The notes: generated from the letters alone by a model not told the origin. Positions 1-16,323 are shown, counted from the first letter of the stretch. The stretch: DNA of 64,000 bases from Struthio camelus (GCF_040807025.1 NC_090947.1:7812001-7876000); one strand, 5' to 3'. A program made the numbers and translations.

Positions 1-887
1 TTTCATGAAAATCTCCTAGCCACCTGCAAGGAAGATGCTCAAGCATGCACTAGTGAATCTTCCTGGGAGAGCTGATTTGGAATGCAAAACTGGGGGAAAC
101 CAGTTCTACTCATGGAAGTAGAGGTTTATAAAGAAAGGGGCAAATTTTGCATGCAAGATGCCCTGGGACTACACTAGTATTTCTTAGCCCTGGGTTGAAG
201 AAAGAGTTATAAAGTTTGCAGTGTAATTTGTTCAGTCTATTGTGAGAGTGGTTGTATAGTTGCTCTGATAAAGCTAGAGCTGTTGTGACTTCGATGAGCA
301 TGGGGAATTGCCTGGAAGACAGGTTTATTGGATTTAGGCCTTCTAGCTACACTGGGAGGATGGAGAGAGTTGAGACCGTAGTATTGTCAGGCTGGAAAAA
401 TTTAAGATGGTCATGTTGACTGGTTCTTTAATCCATCAAGATTCATTGCCCTGTCCAGAAAGTGCTTTTACCTGTAGCTCTGTGAAATAAACATTTCCTT
501 CTGCTTTTCGCTTCCTAGAAGGGTTAAAGATAAAAAGGGGTGTTCTCCCCTTTCTTCCTTAACAAAAACCCTCAGAAAGAATAAGGACCTGCCCATTAAT
601 TCCATGAATGTTTCTTGAAAATTTGGAATTGATCAGATGGACAGGTAAGAAGTTACACCAAGAAATAAAGAGTTAAAACTTCAAGAAGGTCCGTACAAGA
701 TCTGTTATACATGTAAGTTGCGCATAGGATGCGGGCTCAGTTGTCTCGTATCATTCAACAAGGAAATTGCTGTCAGGAATCTTGGCTATAGATTACTGCC
801 CAAGTTAACTCCTGTTAGAGTTGAAGGTGCAAGTAATACATTCTTAATCCAGTCCATCCTCCATGACGTTATTTTTCATCTCTTTAG
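1..887 (+). other. NBEAL1: NBEAL1 intron (partial)
   Basis: Non-coding sequence upstream of the first recognisable NBEAL1 exon, ending in the acceptor tctctttag at 879-887. I see no other exon that I can support. A GTAAG-type site near 643 follows an open stretch but could not be tied to NBEAL1. Confidence 0.6.
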
Positions 888-4601
<3,714 letters not shown>

Positions 4602-5881
4602 CTGCTGCTTCCACCTTCTCTCATGGATTCCAGAAAAATGCTTAATCTTTTTGTCACTTTAAACATATCTCTCTACTTCTGGGGTTTGATTCTTAACAAT
4701 CTGTTGAAGATGAAGCTATGGTAGAGGTATAGTAATTTCCATGCATACCTGTGCAAGTTAGCTTGCTTGCATACTTTTCCTTAACCTTGTTGAGTTGGTC
4801 ACAGCAGAATCCTCTCTGAATAGCTGCTAAAACCGTGTTTCAGGGAAACAAACAAACAAAATACCCCAAACCTCCAAGCGCAAACTTGCTAATCAGCTTT
4901 AAATCAAGTGCTATTTATCTTAAAATCTGAATAGGGCTAGATGCTGCTTGATGACTAGGAAGATGTTTGGCTTCGCTTTGACGGCATTGCAATTCCCCAA
5001 CAGTAGACTAGGAGTCCACCAGTTGTGCTGATCTGAAACGGGGATAGCTGACACTAATGGCCTTTTCAGTATGTTTTTGTGTGTGGTGATTTTTTTTTGT
5101 TGTTTTTATTTTATTTTTTGTTTGTTTAGACCAATCCGCTTGTGATTGATTCCTGTAAATGGCAATTGCTGTCTTATTTTGTCTAGTTCCAGTTTTAGGT
5201 TGTTCTGCAAGGAGCATCTGTGTTGCACTACTTGATTATTAGAAATCATTTAAAGTACGGAAATGAATAACTTCAGAGGAGTTGAAGGAGGTGGGAAATG
5301 CTGCTGAGAATTATTTATATTGTTAAGTAGACTAAGACATACACTAAGAAATCCCTTAATATATTTTAGGATCCTGTAGAAAGACAGAGGAAATAATCAA
5401 GTATCCACATTGGTCAAAGATGCTGTTTCCTTAGTAAGGCAACGCCTGCAAACAGACAATAACAAGTTTCCACTGCGGAATCACTTGAACAACATTGCAG
5501 CACAACTTGTACAGCACCTGGTTGTTTCTTGGCTTGGTGTTCACCAAACCAGTTGTTAGCTATATTTTTGTTTCTGGAAAGCAAGCAGGAAAACACATAA
5601 TGGATCCATTTTTAAGATTTCTTTAATACCTTGAAGAAAATAGCAGATCCTTGCATGCACTGTACACAGCAGAATAGGTATGGATTGGATGCTGTTCTTG
5701 GAGAAGACGTTAGTGAACAGTTTTGTTTTAGAGATATGTGATGGTAGAAGAGTGCATGTTTTCCTGTTGTTCTGGCATTTCCACAAAGTAAACGTTAATG
5801 TTTCAAATGATAAGCCCCCTACTGTTGGGAAAGCCTGGTGCTAAAGGGAAAATACTAATTTTTGGATCGAAGTATGAGGTT

Positions 5882-5916
5882 GTATGTGTGTGTCTGTATA
5901 TATCTGTGTGTGTGTG

Positions 5917-5950
<34 letters not shown>

Positions 5951-5957
5951 TGTGTGT
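5882..5957. repeat. TG/TA dinucleotide microsatellite
   Basis: Alternating TG and TA dinucleotides run for about 75 bp in the presumed NBEAL1 3' UTR. Confidence 0.9.
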
Positions 5958-8900
5958 ATTGAAAGAAGATACTATTCCCCTTGCATCTTTTGGGATAAGG
6001 GGAGTATAGATATAAGGCAGAGCTATAAGTGATTGTTAGCTAATACGTTCCCTTTTGGGCTACCCCTTTCTCCCTTCTGCCATTACTTTTCTTTTTCTTT
6101 TTTAATTGTTGTTTTTATTTATTTATGGAAATGAGTGTGTGTTGTATCTTCTATAAATGTTACCACGTATTCCCTGTGGCTGGGGAGTTGTTGAACTACC
6201 TGAGGAATTCCATTAGGCATAATCTCATTTCATTAACTTTTAGCACAATATTTATTAACTTTATAGGAGCAGTAGTACCTCTGCCCCTCACCCCTTTCAG
6301 GGTGATCTTTACAAGCTCTGTTAGTCTCATTACAGCTGCTTTCTTCTCAATTTCTTTAACAAAAAAAGTCCTCCTTAATTATTGATTGTGTGCTCTGTAA
6401 AGAATATTGTGTTTCTTTAACTTTAGTAAATGAAATAATAAATCAGACTAGTGAACAAGTGGCTGCAATATTCTAACTAATCACTGTGACAGACTGGGTC
6501 ATCTGGAAAGTTAGGAGAAGATCAGAAGCATTTCCTTAAGGCACGTGTCAAGACAACTTGTAATTTCCAAAAATTGAAGTGAGGTGTTCTTCAGATTCTG
6601 CGTACACACACACATCCCATACTTTCAAATAAGCTGTAGCGAGGTGAAGTGAAAAATGCTAACCCTTTATAATAGGTTACCTATCCAGTAGCAATACTAA
6701 AGATACTCTGGAAGTACTGAGCATGCGTGTGCAAATCTGCAGTAGGTTTGTCGTTTATGATTGCCTCAAGAAGGGATTGCTGAGGAGCTCTTTAGAGAGC
6801 GCTTCAGGAGAATTCCACCTCTGCACGTGGGATTTTTGTCATGTGGGAAGTCTAAAAAAGCTTGTTTGGGGGCATTGAGTTATGGCTTATGTAAGTGTGC
6901 GTGTATGTACCACTTTTAAGCGCATATATGCGGTTAGGTGTGTATTTCTGCAAGGGAGAAATTAGGATGTTTCGGGCTAGGAGAATCAAGTGTAAAAACG
7001 GAGGAGACAGGTGTTTTGTAATGTTTGGCCAGAATATGGGTTTTCTGTTGTCATGTGCACAGAGAGGTTCACATATGGGTTCAAAGAACCTCTTGCTGTG
7101 TTTTAGGTATGTTTATACAAAAATTGAATTAATGAATGTGTTTAGTAATTTAATATTCAAGAATACTCAATACACCGTGTCAGCTGAAGTAAAAGATAAT
7201 CTCGTCCCAATAAATGGGGATGCCAGAGGTCATGAGGAAGTGCTTTGATGTTTGAATGCCATCATTTCAGTGCTTCACAAGCATTAGGTGATGGTCATAA
7301 CTATCTGGGAATGGTTTAAATGTGGACAGTTGTTGGGCTCTCGAACTTGAGGCTGGTTTGTGCCCTGCAGCAGCAGGAGGGGAAGAACAGGTGAGCTCGG
7401 AGCTGCTTCATGCTCTGTGTATTTATTATTGAGCAGGATGGCAGCATCCATTGTCATTTATTTATTTGTTTTTATCTGGCCCTTGAGGATGAGAGGTATG
7501 TGCTGTCACGCGCTCAGTGCTCTTTCCAGAGCGCCTCTGGAAAGACCCCCATTGGTTTGAAGGTCTGCACTTTGCCTTTATCTAAAACCAGCTTTGAATA
7601 AGATATAGGCAGTAAGTGCAAGTATTAGCTGATATTTTGCTTCTTTCTATTTTAACTTATTTTCTGTAAGTCATCTTGGATTATTTGCTTTTGTTGTTGG
7701 GAGTTTTTCTGAAGAAAACTATTTTTCTGGACAGCTGTTTAGGTTGATTTAATTGTAGTCTGTTATACAGTGCACTGGGAATTGGTGACTTTCTTCAATC
7801 TTTTTTTCTTCCTTTTCTTCAAGGGAATAAAGCTTAGGATGTCACCACATCCTTTTTTTCCATGTTGAACAATACATCGTAGTGAAATAGTTCAAGAACA
7901 AACAAGAATTAAGATTTATTTAGTAAGTATAAGAAGTAAAGCTGTGAGATTAAACAATTCCGATTAAGAATTTGGAATAAACAAGTCTTAAGTGCACAGT
8001 TTCATAACACTACATTTGTCAAGACCATCTTTGGTGGTATTGTCTTACATTTAACCTTTTGGACACCCCAATGATATTTATCAAAGCTGAAATATGCTTA
8101 CCTCTGACACTAAGTAACAGTGTAAATATATGTATCTAAAATAAACTGACTTTCTTAGCATACCTGAATATATACTAGATCAAACAGTTAGCACAGTTAG
8201 AACTTGTATACCAAAGGATGATGCTTAGAAGACATCCCTTCTTTATTTCAAGTATCATGTACTTGTCAAATTTCTCTTCATCTACGTAGGTATAATTCTT
8301 GGTGGTGTTTTTTAGTGGTCTTATTTTTATCGGTAGTGAAGAATCTCATCTAGTCTGTGTGATTTTTGTAGTGTATCAGCATTCGGAAAGTGAAACATTC
8401 GCTGCTGAAGTTAGCATCTGAATTATGTGAGTTATACTGTATCAATCTATTTGTTATCTAATACTCACTCGTAGGATAAGAAACCGTATGTCTTCCATCA
8501 TCCGCATACCTTACCAACACCAGCACAAAATAATAATAATCCTAATCTTCAAGCTAAGCTGTATTTCTCTTGTTGGTTAATGCACGTTGTGGAAATTTCA
8601 TTTTAGGAAGCTTGTTTGATTAGCAAAACAATCTGTAATCTATTTTTTAATCCGCAACATTGATACAAACAAGCTTTTTTCCCCCAGCCTACCTTAGATC
8701 ACACATGTTACCACAAACCAGATGTATCAAAATCTTTACGGGCTTTAAATAGTTGAGAGTTGGCTGTTTTATAAAGATCCTCTTTAAAGCTGTATTTTTG
8801 TGTCCTTAAAGTTAAGTGCAAAGAACTATGTTTCTGCACTGTAAAAATCATGTATGGTACTGGTAGTGGTCCTATAGCAGTTTACGTTAAGATGCCTGCA

Positions 8901-10127
8901 GGAATTAATTTATTTTTATTTACAATGCGCAATAGGTGTTTAATCCTGCCTGGGGCGATGGGAGCGTTATACCTGACTCCGCTAGACCTTGTATCCCTCC
9001 TCCCCACCCTTCCCCTGTTAAGTCCCACCTGGGGATTTTTGTTACTTGAGATTGGAGGAAGTATATACAGCAACCAAACTCTTAAACACTTCTACTGTGT
9101 ATGCATTGTATTTAGTTGGAAGTGTTTATCGATCTACAGGTTACAGTATGGTAGGCAGCTTTAAAGCTAGGGAGGCAGCAGAGGCGGCTGGTGTTCCCAC
9201 CAGCCTCCATAAGCTCCTAAACAGACTCTTTGGAGCCTCCTGCTCTGCGTTGTCACCTAAAGGCACCCCTCTTCCACTGCTAAAGGCACCTTGCTGGCTA
9301 GGTTAGATGCTGAGGCTGGGTGCTGTGAACATTTTCTTTTCTTTATTTGTTTTTTCTTTCAAAGAACTAAAAAAGCTTAAATAGATACGTGATCTTATGT
9401 GAACCTAAGGTCTGATCTAGTAAATACTGTTAAATGAAAGCATTAAGGAAAGGATACATTTAGCTTGGGGATTTTAAGCATGTAGTTGAGTGCTTTCTGG
9501 AATGGGCTCTTCATGCTTTTTGTTTAACAGCTCTGTAGCTTTCAGTTGTAAACGTGACACCTGGTAGTAGTCGGTTGCTTGTGGAAGTTACGCTAAGAAC
9601 TGACTTAAGCTGTACAAACATACGCTCTCTCTGGGCTAGTTATCACACATATTAGCAAAACCTCCACAAAGTCAATATTATAGATGAGTAAAGAAAACGT
9701 TCTCAGACGACGCGTGCCAAAGTGCTGCACTTGTACAAACTAATTTATTTTTCATTCTTCTTGCTGAGCATGAACGTTGTTTCTTGGGGAATGCACAGTC
9801 ATATGTGGTGCTGTAATAAACCAGTGACAGCCCAGTAAGTACCAGGGAGTTAGTGAAAAGGGTGTCTGGTAACAGATTGCATTAATTTGCATAGCTTTAA
9901 AACTGTGCAAATTTGGCTGAGACTGCAGAAATCCAGTCAGTAACGCAAGATGTACTTTCTCCTTTTGAGAGAGTAATAATTATTTTTTTTGCAGTCATAT
10001 GCATGTGAATTCCTTGTGTGCCAATGTCAGACTCAACTGGAGTGTTTGGAAGATGTCTTTCCTTCCATCCCAAGGAGTCAAATTCTTCTAAATTATCTCT
10101 AATACCATTGTTAGCACATGCTTTTTT

Positions 10128-10149
10128 AAAAAAAAAAAAAAAAAAAAAA
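10128..10149. repeat. Poly(A) run
   Basis: Twenty-two consecutive A. A 24-base T run follows at 10579-10602. They may be retrotransposon remnants or simple slippage; no flanking element is recognisable. Confidence 0.85.
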
Positions 10150-11631
10150 GCAAGGAAGAGTTTCTTAAAGGCTACTGCAGTTGATAAAACTAGGTAAAAT
10201 ACTGTCGTCCCCTTCTTCACTATCATAGCCGTCAGATGCCTGAATGCAGAAATGCCTCTTGAGTGGCAGCTTAGCATGCTCTGCACAGGTTACTTTGAGT
10301 CAAGTGCTGTTCTTCCTCTTACTACTGCCAGATGCCAGGTCTTAAACACCCTATAGGTGAGGAACTGTTTCTAGTGTTTAATCAAAGATATCATTTGGTT
10401 GGTTTTAGTTCACGTCCTTTTGCTGTGCATTGCTGGACGAAAACTGGTGGGTTTGTGTTTGGTTTTTTTTTTTCTTTCTTTTAGTGACCACTTACCCACA
10501 TGGCCCAGGTAGAATAGGTGTTTCACCGCTGCTCTTCAGAAGAGAGTTCCTCCAGTTGTGTGTGCTTTCTAGTGTGTGTTTTTTTTTTTTTTTTTTTTTT
10601 TTCCTGCTGGACTTGGGAAACCTGGCAGGTATTTCCCAAGCATAGATCTGTGATTAGACTCGGTGCAGACACAATTTCATAACACATCTTCTGCCCTTGA
10701 AGCATGATTGTCAGTAGAGGTTATGGTTTAAAGCTGCTAAGGTGTCTTGAGTTATAAAACATCCAGTCATATTTATTGTAGGTGTGACTTAGAGGCCTCT
10801 CATTTATTTAACTTCCTATCTAGTCAGTATTTACTCTTGAGGGAGCCATATTTTTTTGCATCGAAGCAACTGTTTAAAATATACTCATGTACCTGACCGT
10901 ACTGCTTTAATCATAAGTAGCTGTATGTGAGCTGTTACTTAAAGCCATGAAAAAATGTTTCAAGAAAAACTTGCTACATGTGTTCTGATTCAACCCTTAG
11001 CTATGCAGGAGCAGCCTAATCTAAGAGTGGAGAAATGCTGCTTTTAAGAATTATCTCCCTTTGGTCAGGCTTTGTTGGAAACTGTGCTGCTACTCGGTTT
11101 TCTTGATTAGGTTAGGTAAGTGAGACACTTGAACATGCTTCAGCATTTGTTTAAATTACTAAAGCTTAATGGGGGTGGGGGAAATAAAAGCCTTACTTAT
11201 AGCAACAGTTAACCATATCTTCTGGTAATTTTTACAAATTGTGCAATTATGTGATTACAAATGGATTTCTAAATGCCAAAAAATGCCTTTCTTTAAAGTT
11301 AAGTGTTAGTTTTGAGGAGTGTTGAAGATATCTAATTTCAAAGATGAGCCTTCAGGCACTGTAAGGAACTTGCTGTTAGTCTTCTGTGCAATATCTTTTT
11401 TCCCTTCTGGGTGCTTTAAGTATATACTGTATGTCTTATTGTTTTGATCAGTATGTTTTAAGAGTGTGTATATTGGCTAATGATGGATTTTTCTGTACAG
11501 CATGATGGAAGATGTTTTAAAATTTTGCACTTTTCTAGGATTTGCAAGTTTGTAACCTAACAATTTTTAAGATGCACACTTTTGTACATAACTAAATTAG
11601 CTTTGTATATATTTAACATGGGTATGAAGCA

Positions 11632-11637
11632 AATAAA
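11632..11637 (+). terminator. NBEAL1: Candidate polyadenylation signal of NBEAL1
   Basis: AATAAA preceded by AU-rich sequence containing TGTATATATTTAAC. It is the last convincing + strand signal before the minus-strand gene remains begin. An inverted copy of the signal lies 26 bp downstream. Confidence 0.45.
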
Positions 11638-11662
11638 AATCATTGAATGCATAAGTTCTCAC

Positions 11663-11668
11663 TTTATT
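11663..11668 (-). terminator. Candidate polyadenylation signal for the minus-strand peptidase E relic
   Basis: TTTATT on the + strand is AATAAA on the minus strand, about 450 bp beyond the last recognisable block of the aspartyl dipeptidase relic. Position and orientation fit a 3' end for that gene, converging on NBEAL1. Function is unproven. Confidence 0.35.
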
Positions 11669-11899
11669 AATAGTGCAAAAATGAAACTAATGGTGCGAGT
11701 ACACTAAATGAACAATTCTTTCATTATGCAGGTAAAGCTAGGCAACAGGAACAACTGACTCAATGTCCTGACTTAATTGTGTTAAGGTAACTTTCTTTGG
11801 TGGGAGAGAAGTTAAAGTGAAGACATGAAGGCACAGATCCTTTCAAACTAAGAATAGCTGCGATTACTTGAGTATGATAATAAAAATTTTGCCCTTGGT

Positions 11900-11913
11900 G
11901 GGGGGGGGGGGGG
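11900..11913. repeat. Poly(G) run
   Basis: Fourteen consecutive G just inside the tail-to-tail zone between NBEAL1 and the minus-strand relic. Confidence 0.85.
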
Positions 11914-12118
11914 CAGCGGCATATCTGGGAAGTGACTAAACAGGTTGGGGAAGAAAAGAGCCCACTATTGCATATTTAAGATCTTCCTTTGTAAAGTGAA
12001 GCCCTTCCACCCACCCTGGGACTAGAAGCATCTCTTCCCTTGCTCCCCATTGCCTTCCCATGTGCTGACTTTTGCTGCAGCATAGGCAAGGCAACAGCTT
12101 TTGGAGGTTACTGTCAGT

Positions 12119-12297
12119 CAGGAGGAAACTGAAATCTGTTCCAGGCTCATGTTCAGTTGGTTTCTTATCTCTGTAACCAAGACAAACAATGCCATAAGCT
12201 TGAACAGGAACTAGGACTACTGTGCTTCCATCTGTTACTAGCAGGGATAGAACAGTCTTTATTCCATGACTAGCAGGGTTTTGACTCCTTCCCTTCC
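12119..12297 (-). pseudogene. Alpha-aspartyl dipeptidase relic, C-terminal block
   Basis: On the minus strand an acceptor-like ATGATGCAG precedes a frame reading G-R-E-G-V-K-T-L-L-V-M-E and then a stop. A second frame picks up L-L-V-T-D-G-S-T-V-V-L and ends K-K-P-T-E-H-E-P-G-T-D-F-S-F-L-L. The ending is the characteristic C-terminus of vertebrate alpha-aspartyl dipeptidase (peptidase E, S51). Between the REG and PTE landmarks there are about 125 bp where the family needs about 78, and the motif CCTGCTAGT occurs twice 32 bp apart, suggesting a small duplication that broke the frame. The second frame runs past the usual C-terminus without a stop for about 60 codons. Confidence 0.7.
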
Positions 12298-13697
12298 CTG
12301 CATCATGGGCTATATGTATTAGATTTCTTAGTAAAGTTCGTATGACTAATAACAGGAACAGGACTTCCCTGGTCCTAGAATTCAACAAATTAGGGTCAAA
12401 GTGGCATCCCCCAGTAACACAGCACAGCCTGACTACTGGAGATGTCCCGTGAATAGTAGCTACAGTTCAGGAAATAAGCAGCAATGGATGCAGTGCCACA
12501 GCACTGCCTGGGATAAGTTGGACTTCCCTCACAGTGCTGGCATACTTCCTGCTCCCTTGGAGCATAAAGCAGTATTTGTATTTTCCCCCAAAAGAAATGG
12601 AGGCAAGGGATTAAGGAACTTCTAACTTGGAGGACACACACTCAGTGCCAGGAGTCTAATAGCAGTCTGTTTTCCTTTCTAGCTGAAGGAGGAGATTCAT
12701 TCAGTCAAATTCAAATGAAGCATTTACCTCAAAAACAGCTGTGCTCCTGTTACTCCTTGCCAGGTGTCTTTGTCTCCTTCCACTAACTGCATCGCACCTT
12801 CCTGCAACCCCTTAGATAGGTGGAAACGTTTTAATATTATTTGCAAGCTATTTGGAAGGCCAGAATGCTTGTCATGAGCCAGCCAATGTTTGAAGTGTAG
12901 CTTTTCATGACTACAAACAATTACAAGATTTTCTCAATCGCCAGTTTCTAACAAAGATGCCAGGACAAAATAGGTGAGTTGCCTTGTTTTAGAAGTTAGT
13001 TTTCTTGTGCGCTTAGTTTAGTTTTGCATTTTAAAGAAGGCTATACAACCCCTTTCAGGAGGAAAAGGGGAGGAAAAAAAAAGGGAGGGGGGGAGAAAAG
13101 GAAAATGTGTTTGTTCCCAAATTCCACTACTCTCTCTTTGGTTCTCGTGTAATCTGCCAAGTGACAGCCAGCTGGGTTTGTTAGTGGACAAACTTTATAC
13201 TTCAAGCTCAGAGTGGGCACAGGGACAGGAAGTTCCCAAGGGAGGGAGGGACCCCAAGTTCCTCCTCACTCAGACATACTGCAATTATACACACACTACT
13301 GTGAATAGGCAAATACATCACCAGCCACCCACGATGATTAAAACAGAAGTATGAATGTATAGGAAGGGGATGTATCCTACCATCTACATGCACACCACCC
13401 TCAACTCGCATGTGCTTTATGGCAGCACCAATTTGTCAAGCCACTGGCCTAGTTAATGTTTTAACAACAGGACTCCAGGCATTTAACATGCAGTATGCAT
13501 TTAATTTGTTCTAATCCATTTTCTACAGGTGATGAAAATCCAGTGTTGAAACTGTTAGCAAGAATGTAATCAGTCTTCCACACCACAGTTCTGTCAGGCT
13601 TGTCAGGTAGGGGAGCCCACACTGAAAGCTAGCAAGGAAGCATTTGAAGTGTTGAGGGCTACAGCTGTGAGCTCCTTGACTGGGAGCTACTACTCAC

Positions 13698-13757
13698 CAG
13701 AACCAGAGGGGTGTTTGGTTCTTCATGATACTGGTGAATTCTTTCTTCTCTTGTCTC
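13698..13757 (-). pseudogene. Alpha-aspartyl dipeptidase relic, exon with ETREERI motif
   Basis: A clean 60 bp exon with acceptor cttcctgttgcag and donor gtgagt on the minus strand. It encodes exactly 20 codons: E-T-R-E-E-R-I-H-Q-Y-H-E-E-P-N-T-P-L-V-L. The E-T-R-E-E-R-I ... H-E-E ... T-P sequence follows the H-M-G motif in peptidase E proteins. This piece is intact in frame and splice sites, so it is exon-derived and not a processed copy. Confidence 0.8.
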
Positions 13758-14690
13758 CTGCAACAGGAAGATTTAATGAGTACAGATTTAGCTGCCCAGG
13801 CAGTAAATTAGGCCTTGGAGCCACCCAAGTACCCTGACACTGAGCAGCTTCACAATGTTAAACAAAGCAGGCACTTCCTCCTCAAGCAGAATGCTTTGTT
13901 TGATGAGACTAACGCACTGAAGGAAGCGGCAGTATTGACTGTAGCGCATCCATTGACTTTACCCTGCATCACTAGCAACTGCTGCAAACTGAACAAACAG
14001 AACCCACACAATCCTAACCCTGAAAAGCCCTGAAAACTCACTTCCATTCAATTCATCCAGTGTTTTTTTTTAAACGCCACCTCTATGCACTCGCCCTCAG
14101 AACAACAGCACTGAAGGAGGTGGCGGAAGCAGGATTCCTAAGATGCGCTCTTCATGAAAGAGGGTGTTGAGCCATGGATTTGCACTGACTAAATATCTGC
14201 TTGTTTGTCCTCAAGTAGGAACTACACTGGAGAATTTCCTTCTGCTAACAGATCTGCCGTATTTCTCGAGAGTTACTGCTGCTGAACTGAGCGACAGAAG
14301 TTAAAGAAATCGAACCAGACGGATTTGTTGGTAAGGAAACAGAGGAACACAGCAGGCACTTGGTACAGCGCAGAGCTTACCCCCTCCTCTCAGGGAAACA
14401 GCAAGAGTTATTCATAGGGAGAGGAGTTTATAGGGAGAGGAATTTTTGCTTATCTGGAGACAAGCAAGCTGATTAAGTGAGCATCTACAACTTCTAAAGT
14501 CTAGAAGCACATCCTGATCCTCTATCTCTTCTTTTGTACTCTTATTCTAAATACTTCTGCTAGCCCTAGAAAAAAAACTTTTATTATAAGGAAGAAAGTA
14601 GTTGGGCTGTTACAAGACATGCACTGCAGAAATTGTGCCCCCAGGAACTGACTCCAAACTTGGGCTATTCAAGCATTAATTTCTCCTTAC

Positions 14691-14768
14691 AGTGGAGGCG
14701 TCCATCTTTGCGCTTGATTGTTAGCGTTTTACTTTCCGCTATGCTAGTTAAACTTGCTTGATCAGTAC
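14691..14768 (-). other. Unassigned exon-like block on the minus strand
   Basis: On the minus strand an acceptor-like ggcactgcag precedes an open frame S-T-D-Q-A-S-L-T-S-I-A-E-S-K-T and on through K-R-K-D-G-R-L-H to a gtaagg donor. I do not recognise it and it matches no part of aspartyl dipeptidase. It may be chance. Confidence 0.2.
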
Positions 14769-15321
14769 TGCAGTGCCAGACAGTACTGTAGATTACTAGG
14801 CATGCTCTCTGCAGGGATACTAGTGTTAGGTATTTTTTACATGGCAGCTTTGCATGCAATTGCAGACTCTCCCTGCTCTGATAGTTCCTCCAGATCTTTT
14901 TAAGTCTCTTGAGGTATGTTTAAATCCAGTCTTCTAGATAGAGTAGCAGACCAACAAGCAAGACAACCTATGGCAGAACTTCGCGGAAACACATTGCATT
15001 GTATTGTGCGTTAAGGTTTGAAGCTTACCCCTTAGTTTTTCTCCAATCCCTTGCCAGGTATGAAGCAACAGTATTTCAGACATTGCAAAGTTTCCGTTTG
15101 TGAAAAACACGTTGTTCTAACCCAGTAATACTGTTGCCAACTCATCACTCAAAGAAGAGCTTGGGGAGGCAGTAAAACATTATATTGCCTCCCTGGGATT
15201 TCCAACTGCACTAGGAAGCAGCTGTTAAACATGTTACAGCTTTGTAAAGCCTGGGAAATGCATGCTATCATTACACCTTTGCATCCTGGTTACTGTATTA
15301 ACTCTGGTATGCTTTACTTAA

Positions 15322-15517
15322 GCCCATTTGAGTGCTTTTAAGATCTGGATCCAGGTAGTGGGGGCTGATGTTAAAAGGAACGAAACCTAGGGCCTGGAGG
15401 GAAGGTGGATAAACAATGGGCGTGTCGTTGGTTGTGCTGGTGGTAGCAACACTGGATCCCATGTAAGAAATTCCATCCCGAAAGACAAAAGTAGCAATGT
15501 AGCATGTAACATCACCA
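15322..15517 (-). pseudogene. Alpha-aspartyl dipeptidase relic, catalytic-region exon
   Basis: Minus-strand frame reading [12 protein letters not shown], then V-A-T-T-S-T-T-N-D, then [12 protein letters not shown] and [11 protein letters not shown] ending S-T-Q-M-G. This is the catalytic heart of peptidase E, a cytosolic serine hydrolase that cleaves N-terminal aspartyl dipeptides. The family has G-S-S-A-G-T-N-V-A-T here, the second Ser being the nucleophile; A-G-T-N is missing, with one or two further residues nearby. The catalytic His of the P-H-Y-L-D motif remains. After M-G the expected phase-0 donor reads ttaagt in place of gtaagt. A dead enzyme is inferred. The right boundary, at a cttcag acceptor, is uncertain. 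Confidence 0.8.
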
Positions 15518-16246
15518 CTGAAGACGGTGTTTTACAGCACCTTCTATCAGTCTCAGAGATCCAACAGTCAGATCAGGCTTAGTCCTTCTAGCTCATTTTG
15601 GTTCTAAATTTATTGGTGAAAGGGTAAGAAACAGAAGAGCAAGAGCTCAGGATCTGAGGTGGGCTAGAGGTTTCAGGACATGTACAAGTCTAGTTTGTGC
15701 ATGTCACAGTTGTCAGAGGACCAACTGCTGGATGTCCTGTGTTCCCAGCTCCGTGACCCCCAACACAAGAGAGAACGTTTAAGGTGGTCACTGAAGACAC
15801 TGGACTTTGCTATTAGGAGAGGAGGGACTTGCCTACATTGCAGTTACAGGAAATACCTCAACTAGCTATAAACTAGCTCCTTAGGAGAGTAGATTAGCTG
15901 AAGCTAAGCACTGCGCTGCCACAGCATCGGCTTAATGGTACTGTGACTAGAGTTAGTTCAGGTTTGAACTATGCTGTACAGTGTGTACCCAAAGAGTGCT
16001 GAGGTCCAGTTAATGCACCAGCCCTGCATTAGCGCAGTCTTTATCGCATCTGTGGCCTTTTGAACTCTTAGACTTGGGACACCATTTCACCTAGACCTGA
16101 AATCATCTTCGATGGGAGCTCTGGATTTAATTCTCTTGATGGGAAAGAGCCAGAATAGTTGCAAGCACCCTTAGACAGCAGCCTTTTCTGAGAAGTGCTT
16201 TTGCTCTGTGTAAAATAGAGCACTGGAAGGTCTTTGTGAATTCTAC

Positions 16247-16323
16247 CTTGTAGGGTTTCCAGAATGAGTTGCTGAAGGCAAGGGGAAGCTGCAGTAGTTT
16301 GGGAAGGAGTCGATCTGCATCAT
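16247..16323 (-). other. Unassigned exon-like block (minus strand, fourth of a chain)
   Basis: Minus-strand frame D-A-D-R-L-L-P-K-L-L-Q-L-P-L-A-F then S-N-S-F-W-K-P-Y-K, ended by a gtagaa donor. Two alternative acceptors (gcttaaag or gatgcag) both give the phase needed to join the block at 16721-16865. I do not recognise the protein. Confidence 0.3.

Larger units (their letters stand above)
4602..11660 (+). other. NBEAL1: Probable long NBEAL1 3' UTR
   Basis: About 7 kb of AT-rich sequence follows the NBEAL1 stop without any supportable gene. It contains a TG/TA microsatellite (5882-5957), an A run (10128-10149) and a T run (10579-10602). Candidate AATAAA hexamers occur at several places; the last, at 11632-11637, sits in a typical AU-rich 3'-end context. 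Whether the transcript runs this far is inference; an earlier cleavage site would shorten it. Confidence 0.5.

Noticed and set aside
600-645. Possible extra NBEAL1 exon ending at a gtaag site
   Set aside because: The open stretch is short, has no clear acceptor and does not resemble the NBEAL1 propeller as I know it.
11936-12388. 150-codon minus-strand ORF as an intact gene
   Set aside because: Only its middle resembles the aspartyl dipeptidase C-terminus. The Met lies in intron-like sequence upstream of the acceptor, and the tail reads past the family end, so the frame is fortuitous around an exon relic.
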